DNA of 64,000 bases from Saururus chinensis (GCA_035235625.1 CP141141.1:15311968-15375967), one strand, 5' to 3'. Counted from the first letter of the stretch, positions 33,755 to 46,894 are shown. Notes: generated by a model not told the origin, from the letters alone. A program made the numbers and translations.

Positions 33755-36700
33755 TCATCTGGGCATTGAAGCAGATCTCGAAATTTCATTCCCTTGCAGT
33801 GCCATGACAGTTCTACAGGAAACAGTAGTTGCACTTCGGTTAAGATGTTTGGCCATCCTGATAGGATCTTCATTAGAAATCTGTGATGTGTCAGTTCTAG
33901 AATTTGGCTGAAGCTCGACTTCATTGTGTGGATCTATGGCGGGCTCCTCAAGCTGCAGGTCACCTTCCTCTATTGAGCAGATGGTGCTCGTCTCTGTGCG
34001 GATGGTTGAGTCATCAATCAAACGCCCATGCCTCTTCTTCTTCCTTGCTGCCTTTTCCCAATCATGAATGATCTCCCGAATTCTTTGAGGAATTAGTGCC
34101 GCTTTGTAGTTTGTTCCCATCTAAATTTAGTTTATTTTGAAAAAACAAATGACACTTGATATAGGATGAAACTTCAGTTTGAAAAACCAAATATGACACT
34201 TAATATGTGATGGAGAGAATATTAGGTTGTAACTGCCATTTGCCTGATGTTAGATATGCAACTAAAATTTATTCATATTTCATAGATGAATTTTCTGGTT
34301 TTATAAAACCAGATATTACATTGCAGCATTCACACTCACATTTAAGCCAAACACTTCAAAAGGTACCTTCACTTATATTCATCTTTCAAACTAAAATAGA
34401 ACTTTAAAAATATACCTGAGTTACTAGTGCATATAGAGGCAAGGTGCTGTAACTGCAGAGATACTGTCCAGCAAAACTGATGAAGCAGAAGACAAGTAGA
34501 CAGTATGTATTTAGTAAGCATTCTGATGTAAAGAACTGGAATAAAAATGTTAAGAAGACAACTGAACAAATGATGCCTACTGTTAGCCCCTAAGCCCCCG
34601 TGACACCTACCCTAAAATCAGCCTAATATAGACCAGCATATGGTTTTCAATAAAGCAGGAATTATAACCAAATTGCCACTGCAAAGAGAAGAAACAAGTT
34701 ATCAGCTTCAATCACAAATTTCAAAAGTGTGGTGGCGAGACAAGGTAAGATTTGCAGCAAATAAAAAGTAGTTCTTTAAAGCCTTCAATTTTTTTCATAA
34801 AGAAAGGAGATTATGCAGATGGAAACCAAAAAAAAAGGACTAAATGAGGCATAAGGAAGTACCCAAAACCAGAAAAACGAGGCAAGTTCAAAAGCATTCT
34901 GCAAAAAATCGATACAAAGGAATAAGCACATTAGTAGTTCTGCTTTCTCCCATAGGCACAAACATAAGAAAAAAGTTATCAGAGAGGAAAAGCCAGAAAC
35001 CTGGAAAAGAACAAAATGAATCAAGAACAAGAGCAGTTCAGGTTTGTTGAACCAGAAGAGACTGTCACGAGGCTTTAACCTTGCCCCTCCAAAGAGCCCA
35101 GTTATGCCTGCATTCTCCAAAGCTAGAGTTGCGATGATATGCTGCAGCTTTGCACCAACCAAAAGAACTAGCTACATTGGCAGAAAGGAAGTCTCATATC
35201 CAAGGCAACAACATCAAATCAATTGAAGAGAAATTTTGAGCTAGAGACAACCATCCAGACTATCATTTGTTTTTTGTTTTACTTCTTGTCCTCAGGAACT
35301 GATGAATAAATACGCCTTTGAACCAAATTATGTTATGATAAACATTTAGAACGTAAACGGCATAAGAACTTACAGCTACTGGGATGATGGCTATCCAAAA
35401 ATAAAGATTAGATCCTGCAAGGAGAGGATGTAACAACCAATTAGTGGTAACAAAAAAAACTACAATATGAAAGAAGCATAAATAGGAAAAGGCAATGCCA
35501 AAAAAAATTATATAAAAACATGAACATGAAAAAGAATAAAGGATGGAAGAAGCATAACAGAAATGAAGTCTTACCACTGATATTAAACAACATAAAAGCA
35601 ATGACAAAGCCCCACAATGGTGCACTGCAAGCAATTGATCAAAACAAAACATTAATACAAAGTACCACCAGTTGATGTGAAGACAACAGCACCATGTTCC
35701 TTTTCTTGATTTCTTATATTGATTCATCATTGTCATCATGATACATTTTTTCCTAACTACTTCAGTTACTTCCACGTTATCAATATTACACGCTGTGATA
35801 ATCCATCTCTTTCAATCATGGATAAGTTGATAACAAAAGTTCTAAGAACTTTGAGAATACACAAACAATACTCCTGTCACAGATAATAAATTGATAATGA
35901 ACCTACAATCTGATAGGAGGAAGAAGTTCTATTTCATTAAAAAGAGCACCGAACAAAGGAAAAAAGTCAACCAACCTCGAATAGACTTAGGGTTGCCAAA
36001 TACATATATAAGACCTAAATGCCCTAGTTTAAGGACCAATCAGAAATAAGATTACATAAGGATGACCAAACTACCCACTATAAATAGAAATACATTACTA
36101 AGGACAAACAAAATAAAGCTACGAGCAAATACTCCTCTGACACAATCAACCAATATAACTTAGGTCCACCACCTCTCTCGGAAAACAACATCAGGACAAC
36201 AATTCTGACTATATGGAAAGATATAAACAAAAAGATGAGCACAATCAATGGAAGAAAATAATCCAAATCTCAAGAAATCTAAGCTTAAAATTCTAAATGG
36301 AAATGACAGACAGCATCAAGAATCTCCATGATGCAAAGGGGTTAATTAGAGACTTCACATATAGTAGCAAATTATGTAAAGCTGTTATGGCCCTTTACAG
36401 AGGCCCACAAATGATTAGAGCTGCTTAATTGTTTCGATTAGATAAGGAGTTAGTAGTAATTTTATTTAGTTGGGGTTTGTTTGTAATCTTCATTAATTTA
36501 GCTTAGGCGTATTTAAAAGTTGTAAGCTTCATTTTTCAGTTAGTCTGAATGAATCTGAGATTAGAGTAAGTCCCAAAATTCATCAATAAATTCTCTCATT
36601 TCAACTATTAGTTCCCCATTTCATCTAATTTCTCCACCCAATCTCCCTAAATTTGTCACATCTTCCCTATCTTCCAATCCCTAATGCCCAAATTTGTCTC

Positions 36701-39700
36701 ATTCTCCCTTGGATTCATGTCACTCTTCCCTATCGTCCTCTCCCCAAATCCAATTTTGTCTATTTGACCTCATTCGGTTCACAACATTTGGTATTAGAGC
36801 AGTATAGTCCTAACATGGTTTGCAATTTCCAAGATATATCTACCTGTATGTCTCTCGATCAATACAAAATATGGGGGAAGGTTATCTCAGAGATTACCAA
36901 GCCAAAAAAAATAAAGATTACCTTAAAGATTGCCAACATATGTGCAATATCGACCCTTTTCCAGAAAAAAAAACTCTTAAAGTTGCCAACTCACCAAATA
37001 AGCTTTATATTACCACTTTAAGATAATGTTATGTATTATTTAACATCAAAGATATATTACAAAAATTAAGTCAAGTTGTCATAATTAGTCTCCCTGCTTT
37101 TGCTAGAAATTTCTCAACTTCGTGGTAAGTGTTTCAGATCAGAACTGTTTAACTAAATTAGTCAATTTTCTCAAAAGCAGCTTCAAGTTAAAGAAAAGGA
37201 AAGCTTCTCGTGAGGAGAAAACTTAAAAGAAAAGGTGAAAAAACACAAGGATATCCCAATATCAAGTCCTTTATATTCTTCTTTTACCAAGGTGGATTAC
37301 CAGAAGACTAGAGAGCCCACAAATTTCTTTTCTTTCTCAAGGTTTTATTATATTAAGTTCAGCCATAGATAATGTAAAGATTATTTGAGATTAGCAGTAT
37401 TTTCTAAATGTTAATAGATGCTTAGATTATCAAGATTTAAGTGAAAAATCCATTTTTGGTCCCCAATATATCCTATCTTTAGGTCGCCAATATATCTCTG
37501 ATAGCTGACATTGCAAACTAAGGTCCTAAAAGAGACATGTCTAAGAAATTCATCTCATGAGTTATAGACAGGATTATGGAACTATTGTAGACAACATGTC
37601 TACAAGGGAATTTGACATAGAAAAAGGGCAAAGAGAATGAGGAGGAGAAAGATTAACTAAACTAATTTTCTGATTTCTGAAGCATGCATAACAAAGGGTA
37701 CATAAGCATATAAATAGGCTAGCCTTACGGCTAATAACATTAGAGTTCTAATTAAGGAAACCAAATCAAATCGAGAATCCTACCATTAATTGACGAGTAT
37801 CTAATTTGAATTCTACTTACAGTAGGAAAGCAACAGTCATAAATAGCCAAGAAGGAAGAGGCCGGATGATTTGTGTGCGCCTCCCATTGGTAGGCCAGGT
37901 CCACAACAGGAACGCCTCACAGAAGTGATGGAGGAGCACGAGGCAGCCCCAGAATTCCCCACCAGCCGCAACAGACCCACTGGAAGCAGCTCCCCTCAAG
38001 ATCCCAATTTGAAAAATCCCTTCTATTATGTGTTCCACCTCTTCCATAGCTGTAGAGATTACAGAGAATTATTCCGATCCACTTGCTTAGAGGTGAATGG
38101 CTTACCCCTAATGGGACCAACATAGATCTTTTACCCAGAAATAGACCCAGACATTTTACTCTTAAGCGGATGGTGCAAAGTGGTTCTTTCACATATATTT
38201 TTCATCTTCTTGTTGGACCAATTTCTCGGACGATTTTGACAAAGGTCTGCATGCAGCTGGTCTGTCTCACATGAGTTACCTGTTTGTCCAGTTTTTTGAA
38301 GGCCCCACTGCTCACGATTTCTTGGTAAACTGTTCCCAAGCCTTCCCAACAATCTGAAGAATATAAATTGCTCCAGCCACTTAGTACAAAGCAGAATAGT
38401 GGACAAGGTGGTGCGTAAGCAATGGTGGAGTGTTATGAGCCGTTGTGGAGGCCCATAAGTAACTGGATACCGCCTAATTATTAAGTTCTTATATAAGGTG
38501 TTAGTAGTAATCTTATAATCATTTGGGGGTTTATTTGCAGTTTTTCATTAACCAGGGATCAAGGTTTGCTTAGGCCTATTTAAACAGTGGTAAGCTTCAT
38601 TTCAATCAGTCACTGCAGGAATGATTTGAGATTAGAGTAACTCTTTCCTCTCTAGCCATCCCTCTCAACCTCCTGAATTCATCAATAATTTTTTACCAGT
38701 TCGTCTATCACTCCCCCATTTCATCTAATTTCTCCTCTTAATCTTCCCAAAATAGTCTCTATCGTCTATTCCCATTCTCAAATTCATCTCACTCCCTCCT
38801 CCTTAATCCATCTCTCTTCCCTATCATCCTCTCCCCACCAATTTCATCTATCAAAAACAAATGGTTCACAACAGAAGCACATTGAAATTGTTGTTCAGTT
38901 TCCTATTTTTGTTCTTAGTTGTTACAGGTCAGAATAAATAGGACACTTGGGAGAATTAATCAAGTACTTCCCAAGTGTTCAAATAACACTTGGTTGTTAA
39001 AAGAACATTGTTCACCAAATCTCACCAGAAACAAAGAGTTGGTTGGAACCAACTCCACCATTGTATTGATAACAAAATTCAAAACTGGCTGCCTGCTAAT
39101 TACTATCTCATTCTCTAACTCCACAAGTGCGCAATCTAAATTCAAACAAACTCAAACTTGCAAACACATGCAGAATATAATCGTGCATATTCTTGGCACC
39201 CTGAGGAGCTTCATGCATGGACAAGCTGCGCCTTTTAGTAACGGAACAAAACTGGAATGAAGAAACAGAAGTGCAGAACTCTTACAAGGCATGATAGTGC
39301 ATGACATCAAATTCCACCCAATCCGTAAATGAAAAAAAGCTTGTCACAAAACCTTCTTTATAACATAACAAAAATTAAAAAATAGGCAACACCAATTTCC
39401 TATTAATTCTTAAAATATCAATTTCCGCATATCTGAGGCTTCTAGCTTCAACAGATAGACAGTGAGAGTCAATTGCTAACTTAATTTATTATAGACAACC
39501 CTTACCCCTGCATCTCAATTATTTTTGGTTTGTGACAGAGATTCCGTCCTACTTTCTCTAGCCACTGAATCATACAAAACAATTTGTAATTTTCAAAAGT
39601 TGTAGCTTACCTCACACCGACAATCAATTTAAATTCTTCTTCCACAGAACGGAGCATATAGCTGTGAAAATCATAATTTAATGGAAGATTGTGATTCTGC

Positions 39701-42700
39701 AAATTAAAAGCTTAAACAACATCAGGAGGTAACAATATAATTCTTAAAGTAACAAATATATAAACCTAACACAACACCCGGCTCTTAATAAAAAGTTTTG
39801 TCAAAAGCTTAATTTATAGTATTCAAATTTTATGAAATTTTGTGGCTATTTGATGTAACAATGATTACTTAAGTGGCTCTGACCTGATTTTGGCTATGAA
39901 TGGGCTAGTTCGAAGTTGAACTGAATGAACTAATTTAATCTTTAACCTGGACTGCTCCAGAAATGGGCTTGTACAATGAGCCATATTTAGAACACTCAAG
40001 ACTGTTACTCCAGAGAAGTAGGTGGCAGTAGGGACGGAGGCCTGGGCCAGCCTTTGGCCAGCACCTTCATATTCAGGCAATCACACCAGAGGGCAATCAC
40101 AACAGAGGTGCCCTCGCTGTCTGTGGTGTTCCCCACAGCTGAAATCTAGGCAACCTAAACCATTTTTAACAAATCCTTAATTGAAAAACTCTCTACACAT
40201 GACGAGGAACTCCCATAAACTTGAATCACAAGTTTTTCAGAACCAATTACAGTAATTTGTTTTCATACTTATACATCATAATCATAATTGTAAATCATGA
40301 AGCACCTTTTCCCAACAATTTAGGGTCCGTGACATGGATCATGCACCTCCACTCTAGCTTGTTTTGTGTTTTGTCAATTATTTTATAGCCAATAACATGG
40401 CCACATCCTTTCTCAATACTACCCATGTCCTTCTCAGTCTTCCTCTTTCCCTTTTGGCAACTTGTATTTTCTCGAACCTTCTTGCCAGGGCAATCCATTA
40501 GTTTTCTTTGTATATGTCAATTGCGTACTCTTTTAGTTTTCTTTGTATATGTCAATTGTGTACTCTTTTATACAAATATATGCTATATAGCATAAAAATC
40601 CGAAAAAATATCGATTTTTTTTAATTTTAAACTCCTTAATCCTCATCAATCTGTAACTTAATATGCAGCAATCATAATTTTCAGAATTTACAAAAGATTA
40701 TTGGAAACGTTGTTATCAAAATCACATAAAAAGAAACATGGAAACATAGAATGGACAACAATAAATAATTTTTCAAAATTTCACAACATACATTAATGAG
40801 TTAATCAAGAGAATATCAAACTAAAATCTTAAAATCCCAATTGAATATAATCTTCATCACATACTTTAAAACAGATACAAAGCATGTACGGTATAAAAAT
40901 GCATAAGAAAACAATGAAATGGAGATAAAACATATTAAAGTTTCCACTAAAATTTATTTCACCAAGCTCAATAATTGAAGAAATTGACACAAAGATAGAT
41001 CACTCTTTTCTGATTATAAGGCCTCTTCCTCTTTAGGCTGGCCGACCATGAATTTGAGGGGCCTGCCAACTCCTTACCTCTAAGTAGAGAGTATTTCACT
41101 TTACGAGTACTAGGTGGTGATTATTGTTAGGAACCAAGTTGCTTGAAAAGCTTAAGGTGTCAAAGGAATGGCCCAACAATGCATATCAAGCCCAGATCAG
41201 CCCAAACAAATACATACTAACACATAGATTATCCAAAACACCCCCTACATGGGCAAGCATAATTTTAACGGATGTAGATGCTTGCACGTGCATAGAATAA
41301 AGAGGTTGGGGTGAGGATTGAAATGGGGATCTCCTGTCTCTGATACCATGTTAGAAACCAAGTTGCCTTAAAAGCTTAAGCTATCAAGGAATGGCCTAAC
41401 AATACATATCAAGCCCAAATCTACCCAAACAGATATATACTAACAGACATATTATCCAACAATTATGACAATGTGCTATTTCTTTTCCTTATTTTTTAGT
41501 CATGGTTAACTGATCTACAAAATTTCGTAAAATTTAATATACAGTCAAAACTTTGACAATTTTTTTTATTAAGGGTCAGGTGTTACATCAACATACCAGC
41601 ATATTCATAAATATATATGACAACTATTGGTTCAGGAAAATATATGAAGTAAAAAGAAATTGATAAAATTTCTAACTCGAAAAAGGATTGTTATTATGCT
41701 ATATTGATTTATACTATCACGCTATTAAACCGACCAGCCTGCAGCACTATCAAGACAACAAAAGGTTTGCATACCGAGATGAAACCCGTGCGAAGAGTGA
41801 GATAGTCAGAGCGAACAACTGACTGACCAAATTGGCGGAAGAAACAGGTCTGCAAAAGTGGATAGCCTAAAAAAGGTTTAATGAACTTTTATATAAGATA
41901 GAGTAAGTGGACAGTAAAAAGTATTAGTTATGAGTACTTGCCAACCAAAACAGAACTATTTCTGCTCCAAAGTTTTGATGTATAAAACTTGACGAATGTT
42001 GATTGCCTTCTCAGTATAAGCTCCCTTGTGATCTCTGTGCCCACACAATTTAAAACATATTCATCATCATTAGTGCCTTTCATAACAGTTTTGAATGATA
42101 AGTGAACATATGCATAATGGAAGAAATTTCTTTTGAAAAATTTAATGTTTATCATATAGGTTGGAATTGGTGGGGAATTAATTAGCTGGCCTCAAATTTG
42201 GGGGAAAGCCGCTACTTGATTATGATTAGTGAGGAATTAATAACAAAGGATAAAACTATACTATCTCTTATAAAGGAGTTGGATGGTTAGTCACGATGGA
42301 CTTTATTGCCACACCTTGACAGGAGAAATAGTCCCCAACCAATGTATTTTTTATGATTTTTTTCTAGTTTTAGTCATGGGTAACATTTTTTTACATGTAA
42401 AATATATTCTCGTTTTTTCGGACTTAGTCTTTGGATTTTATTCCAAATACCAATTTAATGTTTGTGACTATAATAGTTATTACATGTACATATTTCATTT
42501 ATTTTTATTATGAATATATATATATATATGTATGTACATACATAAAAATAAGCATTGATAGTGTGGCCCCATGTGGGATAAGATGTGGAGCCGACATTGG
42601 TCCCACACAATCAATGCAAGTGTCATGTGGGCGGGAGTTGTGTGTATCTGAATAAACATTTTCAAAATATAAGATGGAGAGGCATGGGCAGTGGGGCACA

Positions 42701-45179
42701 CAATAAATACGTAGGGTTATGAGTGATGAGTGGGGTAGTTGGCCCACGGTAGTAACTAGGGTTAAGAGATGATGTTTGGGTAGTCAGGCACATACTAATA
42801 ACTAAAATAAAGAGAGATGAGGAGTGGAAATTTTTGCACAAGTCAAGAAGTGTGGAAAAAAAGCTCAAACTTGAGGCCAAACTACATGTAAGTGGGGAAA
42901 TTTTGAAATTATCATAAGAGCCACGTGGAAAACAACTAACGTGGGAAAACACGACACACTATTAAGTCACGCACACACTAAAAAGTCACATGCAACTACC
43001 CCATGCAATTTTTGCACCGTGTTTTGTGTGATTATGGAAAAAATATCCATCGTGAGTAATCTTCCCTAGCACAAAACATGCTAGAGTGGAAGTGTAAGAT
43101 CTATGCCATCGACCTAAATTGTTGGGAATAGGCCCTCCCTTAGTATGTGAATCTGATTGGTGGATTAAATTTAACACCTACGACTTATGAGATTTTTTTT
43201 GCCACTGGTCAGGAGCCTGAGCCGAACATAACTAGAGATAATCAAAGAAGTTTCTCCGAAATAAGATGAAAACAATCATCATATGCTCACAGAAGACAAT
43301 TTCATGTAGGACGACTATGTATGAGCAGCAATTCCCAGTAAACTTCCATGAATCAGGAGCCATAAACTATTCTCAAATGAAAATTTTATGACAAGTAGGA
43401 AAACCATATACAAGCTCCAATTTCATTGCTGAAACACATTACAGGGTGTCAAGACATGACTGAGTCTCTTATGTCAAAAAAATTACAATTGCAGCAACAA
43501 CAAATCATACCACTCAAATGATCACGTGTGTCCATATGCACCTCTTCCTCCCATTTCTCCCAAGAATGTATCTGCTTTCAAAACATATGAAGCACATTAC
43601 TTTAGATTCATGCAGCAAATAAACATGCAGGTCATAGCAAAAGTAATGATCATAGTTCTATCTGATAATTGAAAACTTCCATGCAATACTGTAAATCAAA
43701 CATTTACAGCATTTCTGCAATCATGTAGCAGATAGAATAATGTGCACTTTTTCCGACACGTAATGTATGCCCTCACATAACACATATTCATCAATTTAAA
43801 AACACATATCTTGACCATTCTGGAAGGTCTAAGTGATGTAACAAATAATACATTTTGAAGATCTAAGGTATGCGAGCAAACAACAGGATCTCCTCACCTT
43901 TACAATTGCTAGAAGCATTGTTAAACAGCTGTAAGCAACATGTGTAACTGCCATGACAAAAATGAATCGGTGTAGCTGCTCCAAACCTTCATAAGATACG
44001 AATGGCTCATCCCCCTGTAAATGACAGCAAATGTCAAACCACAAGCAGGCACAGTAGAGAGAAGAGCTAATGATTGTGAATTAATCCGTGATGTAAAACT
44101 GCAGGTTAAGAAAGTTTATATGCGTGCCTTTTTACAAGAATTCTTGGGCAAACCACTCAGTGCCCTCCTGGAGGAGTTGTGAAGGAAAGAACTCTCTAAT
44201 AATATATGTTTATGAAGTAGAGTAATCTCCTCTTCTCTAGACTCTTCCACCTCAGACCTAGTACAAGGGGAGAAATTACCATCATAGAACTTTGACTCAA
44301 TGCAAATATTTGAAATCATGCTCGAGGTTGCTGTAAGTAAAAGTGATATGAAGCCTAGAAGCATCAACTCTGCAGCAAAGGAAAAGCAGAAAGACATAGT
44401 TAGGGAAAAGCTGCGGAAATAAAACTAATTCATGTCATCTTTATTCAACTAAAAGATTCTATAAATTGGAAGGATTAGCATTAGACAAAGATGGCATCTT
44501 AAAGTAGTAATACCTTCTTTCATTTTTTTCACTGCCTGAAATAATGGTTTGCGATTGGTTTTCTGCAACCACTAATAAAGAAAAGTTCATTCAGTTTAGT
44601 GTAACTTCAAATTAGGAAGTGTGGGTTTCCTCCATAAAACATTATGCAGGAAATAATATGAAGGAAAGGTAACAAAAGGAACAATTTTCACACTTTACAA
44701 TAGAACAGCCTAAAAGAGAATCATAATTCCATGTGTACTAGTCCGTCCAATTACCAATTTACCGCTTAAATGAAAGCATGTCCATACTACATGCCCAAGG
44801 CCCAGTTAGGAAAGTTGCAACAGGAAATTTACAAAGATAAAATCCCACTTGACATGGACTCTACATCATCATTTTGCAAAGTGTTCAGCAGACCAAGTAG
44901 CTACCCGTACAGATGTGATGAGATAACAAAAACAATCATCATGGAAGGCAAACAGACAACTGTACGACATGAGTAAGAAACTATAGCAGTATACCTCTTC
45001 AATTGAGACAATTAGAATGACAAAGGAGAGTTGGAAGGCCACAAGGAGCTTACAGAGCTTAAGCGGTGGATAGAACGTTCCACAACCAATGAAACAGCTA
45101 CAAAAATAGTCAACACGAAAGCTACAGACCAAGTTGGGGTCAGGGCAAGTAAACGTGTATCTTCTGAATCTCCTTCCAT
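33755..45179 (-). CDS. MLO: MLO-family seven-transmembrane protein, MLO4/11/14 type
   Basis: Fifteen exons, minus strand: 45179-45054, 44571-44514, 44369-44128, 44014-43898, 43571-43511, 42034-41946, 41849-41775, 39696-39611, 35624-35575, 35414-35374, 35171-35001, 34898-34863, 34678-34611, 34476-34416, 34120-33755; about 548 residues. Family marks: [11 protein letters not shown] and ERSIHRL (TM1), [18 protein letters not shown], loop cysteines (SNICIES, SPCTRS, NSCKK), [57 protein letters not shown], then a calmodulin-binding helix ([15 protein letters not shown], Trp448, basic AARKKKR) and an acidic, Ser-rich tail. MLO proteins sit in membranes and bind calmodulin; this clade includes Arabidopsis MLO4 and MLO11, implicated in root growth, rather than the powdery-mildew clade. 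Exon 3 ends at a GC donor. The exon 6/7 junction is uncertain. Introns 7 and 8 contain retroelements. The transcription start is not located. Confidence 0.9.
34121..34224. mobile_element. MITE-like segment abutting the last MLO exon
   Basis: CTAAATTTAGTTTATTTTGA, then GATATAGGATGAAAC and finally AATATGTGATGGAGAGAATATTA: the layout of the CTCCCTCTG-type MITEs at 1142-1228 and 7320-7427. Its left edge touches exon 15 of the MLO gene, so on the minus strand the pyrimidine tract and the AAATTTAG acceptor of the last intron lie inside it. Confidence 0.45.
36383..36786 (+). repeat. Left (5') LTR of the intron 8 element
   Basis: TGTTATGGCCC...GGTTCACAACA; contains GGAGTTAGTAGTAAT and GCTTAGGCGTATTTAAA, both found again in the right LTR with changes. 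Confidence 0.75.
38431..38873 (+). repeat. Right (3') LTR of the intron 8 element
   Basis: TGTTATGAGCCG...GGTTCACAACA, preceded by the purine-rich AATGGTGGAG that may be the polypurine tract. About 40 bp longer than the left LTR through small insertions. Confidence 0.75.
40501..40570. repeat. 35-bp tandem duplication in MLO intron 7
   Basis: Two adjacent copies beginning GTTTTCTTTGTATATGTCAA at 40501 and 40536, differing by one base (GCGTACTC against GTGTACTC). Confidence 0.85.
41125..41471 (-). mobile_element. TRIM element in MLO intron 7
   Basis: A 347-bp terminal-repeat retrotransposon in miniature. LTRs are 41125-41240 and 41349-41471 (TGTTAG[G/A]AACCAAGTTGC ... TTATCCAA[AA]CA on the plus strand). 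A perfect target duplication ATTAT flanks it (41120-41124 and 41472-41476). On the minus strand the LTR at 41349 is followed at once by TGGTATCAGAG, the initiator-Met tRNA primer site, and GTAGGGGG precedes the other LTR as polypurine tract. It therefore has the same orientation as the gene. The internal region is about 108 bp with no coding capacity, as in known TRIMs. Confidence 0.85.
42490..43200. other. Intron 5 of MLO: microsatellite and uncharacterised repeat sequence
   Basis: A short (TA)n with GTATGTACATACAT palindrome lies at 42514-42545. It is followed by sequence with GTGGGATAAGATGTGG, GGTCCCACAC and several GTCACATG-like words that looks like decayed non-coding repeat. The open frames here have no family features. 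Confidence 0.35.
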
Positions 45180-46890
45180 TCCAAGTCCTCCTATTGCAAC
45201 AGATGACTTTCTTTAATATTGTAAACCACTGAGGAAAACTCGTACTTTGTATTCTCTAGGTATAACTGCCATTGCTCATCAAAAAATGGCAAGTCAGCTT
45301 ACAAATCTATCATCCAAGGATAAAAGTATAGCTTCAATAGAACCAAACCATTTAGTAAACATGTCAAAAAATTATCTTCATCAATTTACAAATTCCTGCA
45401 ACACAACAAGTAAAGAATACAATTCATACACTTTTTGATGAACTCTAAATACTTAATGTCAAGCTAAAGCTTTAAACTCTTCAATTTGACAGCCATCAAG
45501 ATCACATAAGCTTGAGAAGAGTAGAGTGTAAGAAGAATGATCTTATACTTTATCTTAGAAGCTCTGTGTCTGTAACTTCCAGATAACCCCATATCATCAG
45601 AAGTCATTCGCTATTTCCTACATCACAGTGGTAGCGTTGGCTCCCATTAACAAACAAAGACGTCTCATCTCTCAAAATTCAATAGTTCTGACATAGATAT
45701 CTCTAACAAGACAAGCAGATGCTGACAACAATAAAGATTGTATCATTTACAAATCAGTTCATTGTCTCAACCAAAGCCCAACCCCATGATATATAAAACT
45801 GCAACCTGGAACATTAAACCAGTTGTTTCACACACTCTCCAACACTATCACCAAATACCCATCTCTCCAAAGACCATTACTCTGCCCCAACTCGTTCCCC
45901 AATACCAGAGCCACTGAAAACAGAGGAATGCAGAGATACTCTGGCCCCAACCTGAGATTCCAGCAGCTCAAATGGCGCAACCTTCCTATTGCCACATCGC
46001 AAACAATGCCGCAAAGTGCGGAATCTATCATGGCAGACACTATATATTTTTTTTATAAGAAACTTGAACACTCGCATTGAAATTAAATAAAAAAAAAACT
46101 AAAAACAAATCGCACCAAAGAAAATGACCCTACGATGGAATGGATCTTCCCCGCCGGTCTGCCAAAAACTTTCTGGGTTTTTCCCGGCAATGACTCCCAA
46201 ACAAGATTGGCAGACAGTGCCGGGAAAAAAGTTAGCATCTTTGAAGAATCTGGAATTTCTTTTGTTTTATATCTGATGGCTTGACTGATTGGTGTTTTTT
46301 TCTCTTTCCGGGAGTCAAGATTCAGGGTGGTGACTTTCCTCCCCACGTGTATGACAAGAAAAGCGTCGTCTCCCAGTCTGTTGCAACAGTCAACAGCAAG
46401 ACGCCAACAACCAGCGACCGCCATTGTTTATTGCAGTAGAGACTCGGCCCCATGTGGGTTTCGGCAGCCGCCCCAACTAGCAATTTAGCTGGGTGTTTGG
46501 ACTGCATGTGGCGTGCTCCTGCTCCGAGGAACCTTCCTCAGTCTTCCATCGCCACCTCTGCCACAAAGTACAATCTGATCTGATCTTTCATCAGTGTAGG
46601 GATTTTGCAGCGAGCCTGGGCATGGCGGAGAGGAAGATTACGAATCCAATTTGCACCCGCAGCGTGGGAGTTCATTACATTTTGCTTCTACTCGTGGGAA
46701 GTACGTTGTTTTTTTTACAGCGTACTGAGCCAGCGTAAGGAACGTATTCATCGATAAAATTGAAGGCGATCCATCGATATTTTTATAGACGGCTCTCATT
46801 CATTTCTTTAAGCAGGGCTCACTCTTAGCAATTGGACTCACAAATGAATAGCTACATTTATCTAAGATTAATTAAAACTCATGCATAAGT
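45180..46890. other. Upstream region of the MLO gene
   Basis: Should contain the promoter and 5' UTR of the MLO gene, read leftward. The frame upstream of the chosen ATG stays open for at least 19 codons without another Met. I could not pick a convincing TATA box, and a non-coding first exon is possible. No other gene is supported. Confidence 0.4.
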
Positions 46891-46894
46891 TTTA

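Larger units (their letters stand above)
36383..38873 (+). mobile_element. Small LTR retrotransposon in MLO intron 8 (antisense)
   Basis: Two related LTRs, 36383-36786 (404 bp) and 38431-38873 (443 bp), both beginning TGTTATG and ending TTCACAACA. Flanks are AAAGC and GAAGC, a 4-of-5 target duplication. Three bases after the left LTR lies TGGTATTAGAGCAG, a primer-binding site for initiator-Met tRNA with one change in the canonical TGGTATCAGAGC. The internal part is only 1.64 kb and shows no gag, protease or reverse transcriptase, so the element is non-autonomous or deleted. The LTRs differ at many positions, suggesting an old insertion. Confidence 0.78.

Noticed and set aside
35263-35775. 170-codon minus-strand frame as an independent protein
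   Set aside because: It is two MLO exons (35624-35575 is only partly in frame, 35414-35374) plus read-through of intron sequence.
37817-38406. Overlapping frames within the intron 8 LTR element as a captured gene
   Set aside because: Frames overlap on both strands, none exceeds about 90 codons and no family was recognised.
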